DNA of 64,000 nucleotides from Cryptomeria japonica (lineage: Eukaryota; Streptophyta; Pinopsida; Cupressales; Cupressaceae): contig NC_081405.1 of the NCBI RefSeq assembly GCF_030272615.1, positions 574,027,252 to 574,091,251 of the forward strand, in the 5' to 3' direction. Below, one piece after another: positions 45,930-57,800 of the stretch. Position 1 is the first letter of the stretch; the number at the start of each line of letters is the position of its first letter. Position numbers and translations under genes: made by a program. Below the pieces are notes generated by a model. The model was not told the origin of the DNA and did not search any database. It saw nothing but the letters and a program-made list of their open reading frames with translations.

Positions 45930-46310
45930 CGTGATAGTTAGACAAGCAAATTTTCTCCCTATTCTGCCTCCAAAATAGGCAAATTTTTGCACTACATATA
46001 AAGAAAAACAAGGAACGAAAACAAACAATGCAAACCTAGAATAGACACGTCCATCATTTTAAATAAAAGTCAAACACAAATAGGAAAAAGACGACTTCTA
46101 GAGGCCAATTTCAACATACTTCACACCCTTCAAAAATGCAGCCTGCTTCAACAATCAGATGCCCTTCAACAACGCAAGCTAGTTCTTCAACAAGAGCTCT
46201 TCAACAATGACGCAACTTGCTTCTTCAACAAGAGCACTTCAACAATGACTCGTAGCCTACCCTTCAACAATAATGTTTTAATTGCACATTAGTTTTCTTT
46301 TTTCGACGTT
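45930..46310. repeat. Dispersed repeat, copy of 10.16-10.50 kb
   Basis: Same order as at 10 kb: ctaaccctaacgtgatagt, tattctgcctccaaaatagg, caaacaatgcaaacc, then a longer expansion of cttcaacaa words, then attgcacattagttttc. Confidence 0.7.
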
Positions 46311-46331
46311 ACGCACAAAATGGCGAATGTG

Positions 46332-46480
46332 CCTATTCTGGCTCCAAAATTATAGTATGGATTGACTAAAACGTGTGTTAGTCATGCATTTGACATTGTC
46401 AATTTTGCAATAAACAACTACGATTGACTAACACATCACTATCACATTGTATGAAAGGTCCATTTTGGAGCCAGAATAGT
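46332..46480. mobile_element. 147-bp MITE-like element, complete copy C
   Basis: CTATTCTGGCTCCAAAA at 46333 and TTTTGGAGCCAGAATAG ending at 46479, perfect 17-bp inverted repeats, exactly 147 bp end to end. Its reverse complement aligns with copies A and B. Confidence 0.8.
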
Positions 46481-46749
46481 CGCAGCCCAAAATGGCACCA
46501 CGTTTTATGACGAAGGTACATATTTTGAAACTAGCCCTCTTTTTCCCGTCGGTATGTCATCTGAACGCGGTTTCTTAAATCGCTGATGATTATTTTTTAT
46601 TTTATGCCTTTTTTTTAAAGCTCGCGCCCTCTTTTTCCTGCCGGTATGACATTCAAATGAGGTTTGTACAGTCGTCGACGGTTGTTTTTTTTTTCTAGCT
46701 TTTAATGTGCATGTTATGCACAAAACACTATTGCTAACCAGTAAGCAAG

Positions 46750-46945
46750 CTGGGACCGTCCTCTAACATGTCCACGTAGTTTCACGTGGGGCCCGACGAT
46801 TGAAATTGGCAAGTCCACGACAACTACACGTCACATACTGTGGGTCCAGCCAGTGCGAAAAATTAGAATGGTATGCATGTCTCGGACATGTATGTCGATG
46901 CATGTCATTGGTATGATAGGTCACTTGTGGAGCAAGAATAGACGC
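46750..46945 (-). repeat. Dispersed repeat, inverted copy of 10.99-11.19 kb
   Basis: On the minus strand it starts at a worn terminus (tattcttgctccacaa), then gacctatcataccaatgaca, tgcatcgacatacat and gagacatgcataccat. The later cgtcgggccccacg corresponds to cctcggggcccatg at 11155. Confidence 0.65.
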
Positions 46946-46979
46946 GTCCAACCCATATGGGCTTAAAACAACATGTAAA

Positions 46980-47150
46980 TAAAGTTTTTTTTTATATTTT
47001 TTTTAATGTGGTTTTTACTAATATTTAATTTAATGAATATTAATTCATCAATGTGGTTTTAATTAATATTTAGTTTAATGAATATTAATTAATAAATATT
47101 GTTATTAATTTTGTTTAGTGAATATAATCTTATATATATTTATATATACT

Positions 47151-47185
<35 letters not shown>

Positions 47186-47529
47186 TTAGTGGATTACATA
47201 ATATATTATGTTAATTGGGGAATTTCGAAAATGGAAAAATGGAAAACAAATAGATATAGTTGGAAATGAAATTATATTTACTTTTCGGTGTAATATATAT
47301 ATATATATGTAAAACATAAATTGGGTTTAATCATAGAAATTAATTGATTAAATTTGATTTGTTACAAACGCAAATTATTTTGAGAAAACGAATTTTATAT
47401 TTACGTTTAGTCAATATGACATTAATACAAAAAAACATTTTGATTTAAGTATTGAATTTAGTTTTTAAATGTATTTTAAATATTATTTTCATTAACTTGA
47501 AAATTTGAGCTTAAATGATATTTAGTGAA
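46980..47529. other. Extremely AT-rich with TA microsatellites
   Basis: Repeated words such as taatgaatattaattaataa, and a (TA)n run at about 47155-47181. No gene. Confidence 0.6.
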
Positions 47530-48770
47530 TGAGCAATGAAATTTTTATCCTGGAGGGTCATGAAGGTCAGAGAAGAGAGCCCCGAGATAAAAGGAAAAAG
47601 GAAACACAATAGAAGGATTATCTCAAGAAACTAGGAAGTGCATCCTTCAAAGCTCCGAGATAAAAAATGCAAAGGAAGACAAAGTGGAAAACTTATCCGA
47701 GGGAAACACAAGGCGTGGTGGTGGCTTTATTTTGTATTTCAGAGAGAATAAATAAAGAATGATAAAGCTTTACTTCGGGATAAGAAGGGAATGAAATTCA
47801 AAGTAATTCTTATCCTAGAGAGATAAAAGAATCAGAAAAATGGGCCCCAAGATAAGAAACAAGGCCTGAGATGGTAAAAATTTATCTCGGAGCAATGAGT
47901 AAAATTGTAAAACAATGCCCAGGGAAAGTGAATATGGCAAGTGCATGGCATTTCTTACCCCACGTTGTGATTGACATAACATAAAAGACAAAGGTGGCCA
48001 AAAAGGAAATAAAAGGGTGCCAAATCAGCGGTCAGAGGAAGTCAAGGATTGATCGTGGCCATTTAGTTGATCATCTATGGTGGAAATTCAAATTTTTGAA
48101 GCCAACGACAACTGTAATGAATAGGTTGTAGGGCCTAAATGCTTTTGATTGGCCAATCAACAAGATGGATGAATGGTACAACAAGTTTTGTGTTTTCCTT
48201 CAACAAATCTTAGAGGTGGAGGAAGACTAGTCATTTTTTACCTTCTTGTTCCCTTGCAATTTTGGAGTGACAGCGCCATTTTTGGAAGGATGCTAACAAC
48301 TTCCACCTGCCATCATCCTAGTTTCTAAGACAATGACAACTAACACCTTCAACCCACCTTCTGGACCTTACAGGATATAGTACATAAGGACCACAAGGAG
48401 TAGTCATCTGCAGGTTTGCAACCTTAGACAAGGACTTCTCAGCAATAAGGAATGAATGACTCAAAGAGAGAAGGGAACGCCTACAAGGAAGCTTTCTGAT
48501 TGTAGTTCTTCCTAGTTAGGGTTTCATCTTGTGTACTCATTGGCCTGAAGCTTATTTTTCTCCATTCTATTATAAAAAGGAATTCAGGGCCTTGAGTACT
48601 AGTTCTGAAAATTTTGTGATCATATGTACTTGGAGAAGAGCTTAATAGAAAAACACAGTTATTGCAGAAAATTGCACTACAATTTTGTGAATGTATTTAT
48701 TTTACTCCGAAGATCAATAAAGAATACATTCTCTGTTCTGGTCTCATATTGTTGATTCATGTGTAATGTG
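47530..48770 (+). mobile_element. Candidate solitary LTR
   Basis: The sequence around 48569-48578 is a TATA box (ATTATAAAAAGG) and AATAAAG occurs at about 48717, so a promoter and a polyadenylation signal lie 150 bp apart on the plus strand, as in an LTR R region. Upstream 47.55-47.95 kb repeats words such as gagataaaaggaaa. No boundary, partner LTR or internal region was found. Confidence 0.3.
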
Positions 48771-51700
48771 ACTTTTAAGTATTAAGAGTATTTTAATCTT
48801 GTATTTTCAAAATGAGGATGTGTATGTTTTGATAGGTTTCATTTGCAAGAAATGAATTAAATTCTATCAACAATACAGTAACATAGTGGTGGTTGGTGTG
48901 CGATGAGTTGAGGGTGTGTTATTTAGATTGAATATTTATGTAAGGCATTTGTGTTCAAATATCTAAGTCTTAAATGCTAAAATGCACATTGTTTTGAGTG
49001 TAGTGATTTTGTTCTCTGTCTATATTCCCTAAGAGATAAGCACTGGTCATGAATTCTAAGTTTCATCACCAGTCATCAAAAACTATTTTCTTTTAGTATT
49101 AGGATTATTTTAGGACTACCATAGATTAGAACTAGTTTCAATGTACCAAAACATGACATAAGCTAAGGTCTGAGCCAAGAGTATGAGTCTTTTCATTCTT
49201 TTCTTGGTATATTTTCATTGAAGCATCTACAAAGAGTATAGTGTCTTGTCAAAAGAGTGAGAATATCAAAATAACACTGTCATAGGGATACCCACCTAGG
49301 TTTTGCAGAGCCTAAAGAGTAGAAAGTTGTAGTCAGGGCACTACACTTTGTTCATTGGCCAAATCCAGTCCTATTAATTAACCATGAGTCAGTGGCTATT
49401 TCTCTAGAGTATAGGAACTTGTTGATTTGAACACCAATAGGCTATATATATATATAGAATAAGAATCTAATTTTCTATTCTTGAGTTCTTTTTGACTAAT
49501 TTATCACTAACAAAATAGAATAAATTCTAGTATTTAAGAGGAGCAAAAGAAATATAGAAGTTCAATCAACTCTAAACTCATCAGTTAATCTTTTATGTAT
49601 TGCCTGCTACCACGAATTCATGCTAAGGAAGATTGACTCTACAAGAAGGAAATATGTATTTGCCTCTTATATAGTCTACCTTGAATAATAATTTTTGAGC
49701 ATATATTGACATGATCTATATTTGGTAGCACAATGTTCCAACTATATACTAGCTCCTAAATGCCAATAGTTGATATAAATAATCATTTTATTTGTTATCA
49801 TAGATCTAATACCTATATAGACTTAGGTTGACATGGGTGGCTTGACATATGAAATTTTCTTCCATCAGATTAAAAAACTTCCATTTATTACATTGGTGGT
49901 TGAGTCTCCTAGATGATTTTCTATTTGCTAAGCCCACCTTAAGACAATCTCTAAATCACCATGGTATTGATATGTATGCAACGGCAAAATGGCTTGACCA
50001 TATGCTCCTGGTAATGTTTACATGGAGAAGGCTCCTAGACCAATAAAATGGCTATCTAGCATCCGCAATGCCTATTACTTTTTTTTTCAATTAACTTCTA
50101 TTATTTCTAAGACACGGATATGCCTACAATGAAAACTTGGGTTTTCGAAGTCAAACAACTTATTTTATGTTGCACAAGAAACAACAAAATACAACTATTC
50201 TAAGTAAGCTAGATAAGCCTTGAAATAAAGGCTTTACAAACACTCAAAGAAAGGCAATGGGCAGGCATTAAGCCAAAATTCTTTGATAGAGAGCTTCCAA
50301 CCTGTGACAAAATGAGAGACTTTGAAAAAGGGCATGAACATGCATCAAGCATGTCCTTAGGGAGATATTTGTCAGACATTAAACTTGAAAAGGATTTGGT
50401 ATGTATGCAGAAAAGTAGATATGGAAATTATAGATAGCGCACCTAAAGCGTTTGACAGAATGCCTCAAAAAAGATGTCTCATGGGATGCCATTAATGCAA
50501 TAATATGTAGAAAATGTGTTTGACGAAAAGGCTTCAGAAACTTACAATAAAATGCAGCTGTCCTGAAAATGCCCGTCCCACCGTAGGCTTCCAGAGAGAG
50601 GGTTCTGTTTTGTTAAAAGCTGGGTTTATTGAAAAAGCTTTAGAAATTACCAAGCATAAGTAGTTGCCCAGCATACCATGACCTTGGTCTTCATCCTCAC
50701 TGCAAATGCCAAAATTGGAGCCTTGGCATTTTTCAAAAGTCCCAGTAGACACGTACCGAACATATGGAAGCATAGAATGGCTTGTGAGTTGCGTAGTAGT
50801 CCCAGGTATGGGTTCCATCAACGAATAATGGAGGTTGTGTTTTTTCAAGTCTCTTCCCAAAATACTTTGGTCGATTTATCCGTAAATTGTGGCAGAAAAA
50901 CAATGACGTGCGAATTGCTTCAATTGATGCCACCTCCTAGAATGAAAGTAATTGTGAGATGTTATAGAAAATGGATTTCATAACCAGGATTTCCAGAAAA
51001 CTTCCAACCAAATGATATGGGTAGATGTAAGGCTCGATTCCCACGTTCCTCATCATAACATCTCACCTTCTCTGATACAAAAGTCTTACTACCATTTATT
51101 ACGATTAGAGGCGCATCATGCAGTGGATATCTTCTTTTTAATAAATAAGATGACCTTCGTACCTGTTCAAGGCGTAGCCATTCACTGGAAATAATGAAAA
51201 GGGCTATTTGAGTATTGTGTGCAAAAGAGATGAAGATTTGCATTAAAGGCTTGATTTAATACGACATGGCATGGGAGAGAGAGGTCGTTGACTCTTCTCT
51301 AGCTCGATCTCATTAGAAGCAAAACCTCTGTCCTCTAAATTAGACTATCTCATGATCATTATTTACTGATGCTACCTAGTATGTTAATTTCTCTTTTCAT
51401 TGTCTTCTTCAGCATGAGTGTCCTATCTAAATTAGAATCGTACTGGTGTTCATCCTATCATGTAAAGGCATACCAGTTACGATGTAAGTCTTGTAAAATT
51501 AGATGAAGATATCAAATCTAATATGCACCAATTTCCATCTAAATTCATTGTTCTAGTTATTTGCATTAATTGTGCGACTTGTGTGCACCTCAAAAGACTG
51601 CTATAAGATGACCATTGATGGAAAATGTAAGTTGTATGCATGACAAAGATGTAGGCTTTCATTAAAGATCTAACTCCAACAGAAAGGTGTGAGAGAGATG

Positions 51701-53285
51701 TCGCCATCTTGTCTGTTCCACATTCACTACTGGATATGTGGATTGGTGTCCCATTAACACAGGTTACTTCATGCTTTGACTCGACTATCAACTTGGAGAA
51801 GTCACTCAATTAATTATGGTGATGAAGTTAAATATTTTATGACCAAATAATAAAAATATTACATATAAACACATAAATTTATTAAGTATAAACATTAGGT
51901 AGTTATTATCATCTTTATTTTAATCTATAGACTTATGCTAATTGATTGGAAATTGAAACAAATTTTATTTGACCTACATCTTTCACCAAGGCAAATAGAA
52001 TTGTGTCAGTCATTGTACCACTAGGTTTGTATTCTCATATAACTTTAAATATCTAATTGTGTTGCTATTGCAGGAATAATTGGTTATTGAATCTCTTACA
52101 TAAGTATACTTTTGATTAAGATTCTTATGGGATGAACACTTCTTAGACCACACCTAAATATTATTTCTAAATATAAATATAATACCTAAATATATTGATG
52201 TGGTACTTTTCTTCAAATTCCTTATTAGTGAGATGGTATTAATGCTTATTACATCATTAGTATTTGAAATTATACATTTTATGGTGACCCATAGTAAACA
52301 ATTAACCTTCATATGGAAAAGTGATATATTTATTTAGATAGTAAGCTTAGTTAAAATGAATGACAATATCATATAACACCTTTCATTTTCATAAATAATT
52401 ACTACACATATAGGGTAACTAAGCTTTTGGACTATAATTGTTAGTTTGCTTTCCTACACTTTCTTAGTTGCAAGGTTGTAATCTGCATCAATGGGTGTGC
52501 ATCACACATTTTATATTTTTATTATTATTATTATCCTTCATGTTAATGATATTAACATGGATAACAAGTTCGATTCTTTTAATAGTAATCATCGTAAAGG
52601 CATTGGAATTCCTAACTCTAGGAAATTTAGTACTTAGATACTTATTTGCATTAACATCTATAATGTGGATCAAGAAAAAGGTATTATTTGACAAGTATAA
52701 AATATAGAAGTCTCTTCATTCTAATTACCAATAACCATTTTAACAAGAATTTTAAAGAAAGATAAAAGGTCAATTCCAACTCATATTTTGATAAATTAAC
52801 AATAATAGTTGATTTCTACTCTTAGTCTTCTTTCAAAGTAATAGAGGAAAGTAAATAAGAAAATTACTCACCTTCTGGCCATGAGGTTTGTTTTCAACCA
52901 CTGGCTTCTTTCAAATCTAAGATAAGATCACACTTAGTCAAAAATCATTAGTACAACATAGCATCTTGCCAAAAGAAGCATGAACTTTTAGTCATCATAT
53001 AAACAAGCATTCCCATCGACTATAGGTGAAATATATCCATACCCTATCCTTATAAGCCTTTGTTCATACTAGTTTGATAATGAATATCAACTAAACTACA
53101 TTGTATTTTCAATTGTGCATTAAGTATAAAGATTCTCAACATAAGGCTATTTCACAAGAGCAACATGATCATAATTAAGATCTAGCCATAGGACAAATGT
53201 TCATTCCATCATACTTGAGGAACGAATCTTGAATTATCATCATGATATAAAATATCTATGTCTAGTTATAGGTGGGCATCACACT
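48771..53285. other. No identifiable gene
   Basis: AT-rich. The longest minus-strand ORFs (50860-50534, 51243-50962, 51809-51477) share no frame and show no motif I recognise; they could be a worn pseudogene. Simple TA runs occur near 49447. Confidence 0.35.
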
Positions 53286-53860
53286 ATAATATTAAACCTA
53301 ATTGAATCCTAATCCTAATAGTACACCAAATTCAACTCTTACCCTAACACTTAACTAAATTGCACTTTAACCCTAGCCTTTACTAAGACTAAACCAAAGT
53401 AATCCCTAATAATAAACTAAATTAAACGTTAACCCTAACCCTAACACTATACAAAACTGAATCCTAACCTTACATAATTAAACACTAAACCAGGTTGAAT
53501 CCTCACCCTAAAAATTACTAAACACTAAATGAAATTCAACCATAACCATCATTAAATTAGGTTTACTATTTTAATCACAACTCTTAGTCTAATTTTATAT
53601 ATGATCCTAACTCTAACACTAGATGAAATTGAACCCTAACCTTAAACTAAATTGAACCACAATCTTTAAGTCTTATGATATTGAATCCTAAGTCACCATT
53701 AAACAAAATTTTAAATCTAACAAGAACACTAAACTAAATTCATCTACAACCCCACACCAAATTAAACCATAACCCTAATACTAAAAAAAATTGAATTATA
53801 ACCCTAAACCATATCGAACCAAATTCAACTCTTACCCTAACACTATATTAAAAATTTTCA
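53286..53860. repeat. Degenerate telomere-like tract
   Basis: About 570 bp of irregular aaccctaac and actaaactaaattgaacc words, such as ttaaccctaaccctaacact near 53430. The blocks resemble plant CCCTAAA telomere repeats but are interrupted by a second motif, so this is a variant interstitial tract rather than a telomere. Confidence 0.65.
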
Positions 53861-54006
53861 TTGTATTACTTTATATATATAAATAGAAATCAATAAAATA
53901 TATACTAGATTTTTTAATTATTATTAAGTATATCAAAGGGGATAGCTCTCGTACATTTAGCTCAACAAATTCACATAAGACATAGTAAACAAACATTAGA
54001 TAGACA

Positions 54007-54594
54007 TTACTCCAAATAGTGGAGAATAACAGAGGCCCTTTCACCTATATCAACCACTTGAATCGCCGCCACAACGGAAAGCCAATTTTCTTCAGAGTAC
54101 ACTAATCTCCTGAAAGGCCCCAGATCGTGGTTAATAACTCCCACCCGAAATACCTCCCATGCCTCAAAAATGATGTTCTTCTTCCTCTCACTCTCGGCCC
54201 GAGCCTCCGTAGCCTCCTCATCATTCGAGTCAGAGCTCCCATCTGGTGGTTCAGTAACATAATGGACAGGGTTGAAGTAACAATCCAGCACACTCGTCCA
54301 TCCGTTCGAGTCCAGATCCAGGATTGAACTAGCTATAACCTGACTGTCCACCGATCTAACAAAGCTATCAATCATCTCTATGTAAACTCTTTTCGAATCA
54401 AGAATGTCGACCAGAGGGCAGAGAACTGCTTCATAAATGAAGTCGTCACACCAGTGTCTCTCCCCACCAAGAGTCCCACTCACCCATTGCCATAACATGT
54501 CCCATGTTCTCTCATCCAATTGGAAGAGCCTTCAACATTGCTGCTGGAAAGTCTCTTCCTTGCACAAGCAACTCAAACCAAAATGATGAACCAT
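54007..54594 (-). pseudogene. Unrecognised 588-bp ORF family, copy B (near-intact)
   Basis: ATG at 54594 to stop at 54007, 196 codons, exactly the length of copy A. Only one internal stop is present, TGA at codon 21 (54532-54534), where copy A has AAC; the next 174 codons are open. Order: MVHHFGLSCLCKEE; WDMLWQW with GGERHWCDDFIYEAV and PLVDILDSK; a central region ending CYFNPVHYV; an acidic SSDSNDEEATEARAESER linker; then EAWEVFRVGV, GPFRRLVYSEENWLS and a short tail. Helical and acidic, soluble, no signal peptide or membrane segment. I do not recognise the fold. A TATA box sits 50 bp upstream and TTGGTATCA about 210 bp upstream, as in copy A. If the TGA is real this copy is dead, or starts at an internal codon. 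Confidence 0.7.
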
Positions 54595-54642
54595 CCTCCC
54601 AGTCGTTTCCCACAAGGCCCCTACGACTGCTCAAACCACTCC

Positions 54643-54648
54643 TTTATA
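54643..54648 (-). promoter_or_regulatory. TATA box of copy B
   Basis: GTATAAAGGAGTGGTTTGAG on the minus strand, about 50 bp before the ATG, matching the copy A promoter in position and downstream context. Confidence 0.55.
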
Positions 54649-54899
54649 CACACCCTGAATGGGAAGCGTTAAAATGACAAGCAGTCTGAAAAGGGCTCTA
54701 GAATCATACCATATACGGATTATAGAATTCTCATCCTTATCAATCAGTTAGCTCTGTTGAAAAATAGAAACATCCATCCCCGTAAGACTAAAAACTCGTG
54801 ATACCAAATACTTCCATGGATTTATGTCCTGTCCTTATCCAGTGGAACATTGCTTCCTCCCTTGATTGACGGCTCCATTTTTAATCCAATTTGAAGCGG

Positions 54900-57800
54900 A
54901 CTAGGTTAGATAGGAATCAAATCGTGATTTGATTCCATGCGCGTGTTCTTCTTCTCTCTGACATTATCCGAAATATTGACTATATTTTATTTCAAATAAA
55001 TATAAAATTTTTAATGTGGTCAATCGGTTATAATAAGAGTTCTTAAATTAAATATTTAAAATGCTCATTATATTATTCTATATATAAATAGAAATCAATA
55101 AAATATATATTAGATTTTATTTCGAATTAATTTGAATAAAATAAAATAAATTTATAAATTAAATTAAAATAGCCTAACTTAAATTAGATAACTTAAATGA
55201 AAATAAATAAATTTATAGCTCAAATCAAACTAAATAAATTAAATAACTTACATTAAAGCAAATAGATAAAATGAAATTAAATAATTTAAATGAAAATAAA
55301 TTAAATGATTTAATTTTTTTAAAATTGCATATGTAATATTGAAACAAGTGGGAATCACTTTAATATTCATTTTATTCCACTATATCTAGTTATTAATGCA
55401 TAAAATTAAATAATTTAAATAATCTTTAATTAAATAACTTTAATTAAAATAATCTAAATTAAATTAAATAACTTTAATTAAAATAAATTAAATAATTTAT
55501 ATTAAAATAATAGTATTGTAACAACTTAGATATCTAATATCTAATGCATAACTGCCAGTTATAAAAAGACATCTTCATGTATTCAAATAGATAAATTCAT
55601 TCTATATTTAAAACGTTTTGTTTATAACTCAGATTTTGAGGAAGCAAAGGACAAAAGAGGACAATGTTAGTGTGTAAATTTGAAGGTGCATAGTTATTCA
55701 GATATTTTAACATTGGTTTATCATTCATACTTTCTTTATATATCTTTTCTCATCATTTTATCATTGTATTCAAATCTTCAATTGTCTATTAAGATTATCT
55801 CTCTATTTTCCAGTTGAAATCATTAGTTAGCTTACTCTTGAGTAAGAATCCCCTATTTTAATAAAAAGTTGCCCTAAACTCCTTTTTTGTCACCCCCTCC
55901 CACTACTAGGCTAAATATTAAAAGTCCCCTATTTTTGCCAAATATTACAGTTTTTCATACCTCGAATTAAAAAACCCCATAGTCATATTGTAGTAAATTT
56001 GATAGTTGAAAATTAGAGTTAAATGCATCATTGAATTTTTTGACTGTTAGTTTATTCAAGGTAATAGAGGTTTTGAGACAAGTCAAATTGTAATAAATTT
56101 GATTTTTGAAAATTAAAGTAAATGTATTATTGAATATTTTGACTGTTAGTTTATTTTCTTTGTTTATTATTGTTATTGTGTTTTATTATTATTATTAGTT
56201 TTATAAAAGTTTTAACAATAATTTATTTGATTTTTTCTTAATTAAAAATTATTTTTTATTTTTTATTTTAATTTTTTGGGTTCTGGTTAGTTGCTAGAAT
56301 GGGCAATATCTTGTGTTACCCCCATACCTCAGAGTTCTCTACTCTTGATTGAGTGATTAGTTATGGCTTACTTCCCGACTTCCTATGTTGCAAGTACCTT
56401 CTTCCTTAGTTGAGGACTTACATGCCTTCAATATGGTTCCCCAATTCTTTTTCTTAAACTTCTACATTATAGTACTATTTTCCCTTATTTGACTTCCATT
56501 CATATTACATTTTTATAGTCAAGACCACCCGTTTAAAATTCTAAAAGCAAATAAATACCATACAGATAGCTTCAACCAATCATAACCTTCCACGTATACA
56601 TTAGTTCTACATGGCAATCATCCATTGGCTAAAACATTGTCGATGAATCGGTTCTTCCCTTTGTTTTATAGTACATATACCCTATATTTATTAATCAAAC
56701 CAATTTTTTCACACAAAGATTTCCCGAGGCAAAATGCGTAGAAATTGGTACTAGATCACATTATTTGTGATGGGTATTTCTTTGGTAGGGATCGCGTTGC
56801 TTCTTCTCTTTGATCTGTCGTGGGATGAGTCGTTTGCATCCCCTGCCTAGGCGGCATTGTCGAATCCAATCGAGGTAATCCATAATGCGATAGTTGGCCT
56901 GTAGAACCCCCGTGGCTAATTAAAATTGAGAACACACCTCTGTTTACTTGTAAATGCAAATCCCCACTAAACAGACCAGTTGATCTTATTTGGGTGCATT
57001 TAATGGTAATCGGAGCTAACTGAGTCAAATAGTTTTCTGTCTATTCAGTAAATAAAACCTTTTATATATTTTCTTTTGAAGTTAAGGAAAATCCCTCCGC
57101 AGCTTCGTGTTTTTTGTGATTTTTATCCTTGAATCAGAATTTTCTGTGTTCAGGATGTTTCTGGTGCGGTGCTATTTTAGTTTATTATAACTTCTTTGCT
57201 CAAAATCAGGCCGAAACATTTCTTTCGTAAATTATAACTTATTTGATTAAAGTAGGTCGAATCATTTCATTTAAATATAAGTCCGCAGAATAGGATCGAT
57301 TAGAAATAATTTTTAATTTCAAGCTTTTTTTCTTTCGGGATGTTTTAATCTATAGTTGGCTGTTTCACCGTTGTTGATCATTTTAATTGTTGCAGGATAG
57401 ATTCTTTTTATCTTTCTTTCGGTGACAAGTATGATTTAAGTTTTCTATTCTTTGTATTACTATTTGGATTATTTTTTAGAAAAGAATGTTATATATGTAC
57501 ATAGGTGTGATCAAGCTTTCTATCTAGGGTTTTAATGTTTGAGGGCAGGGTAGTGTCGAGGTTATTTGAGATTAGGGTAGTATTTTGAGACTTTAGAATT
57601 TTAGCCTCGTCACCCTGGAAATATTGTCAATTTTACTGCTTATTTTATTTACAATTCTTTTATATATACATTTTTGTTTTCTTTATCGTATTAAGTATTA
57701 TTTTTATTTATTTATTTATTTTTTGGTTTGATGGTTCTTGAAATGTATTTGTGTTTTCTTCTGTGAATTGTTTGACATGTATGTTTTTCCTTTCCCACCT

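Noticed and set aside
50534-51243. Minus ORFs of 108, 66 and 93 residues as one pseudogene
   Set aside because: They lie in three different frames, overlap in part, and I recognise no domain; the link is too weak.
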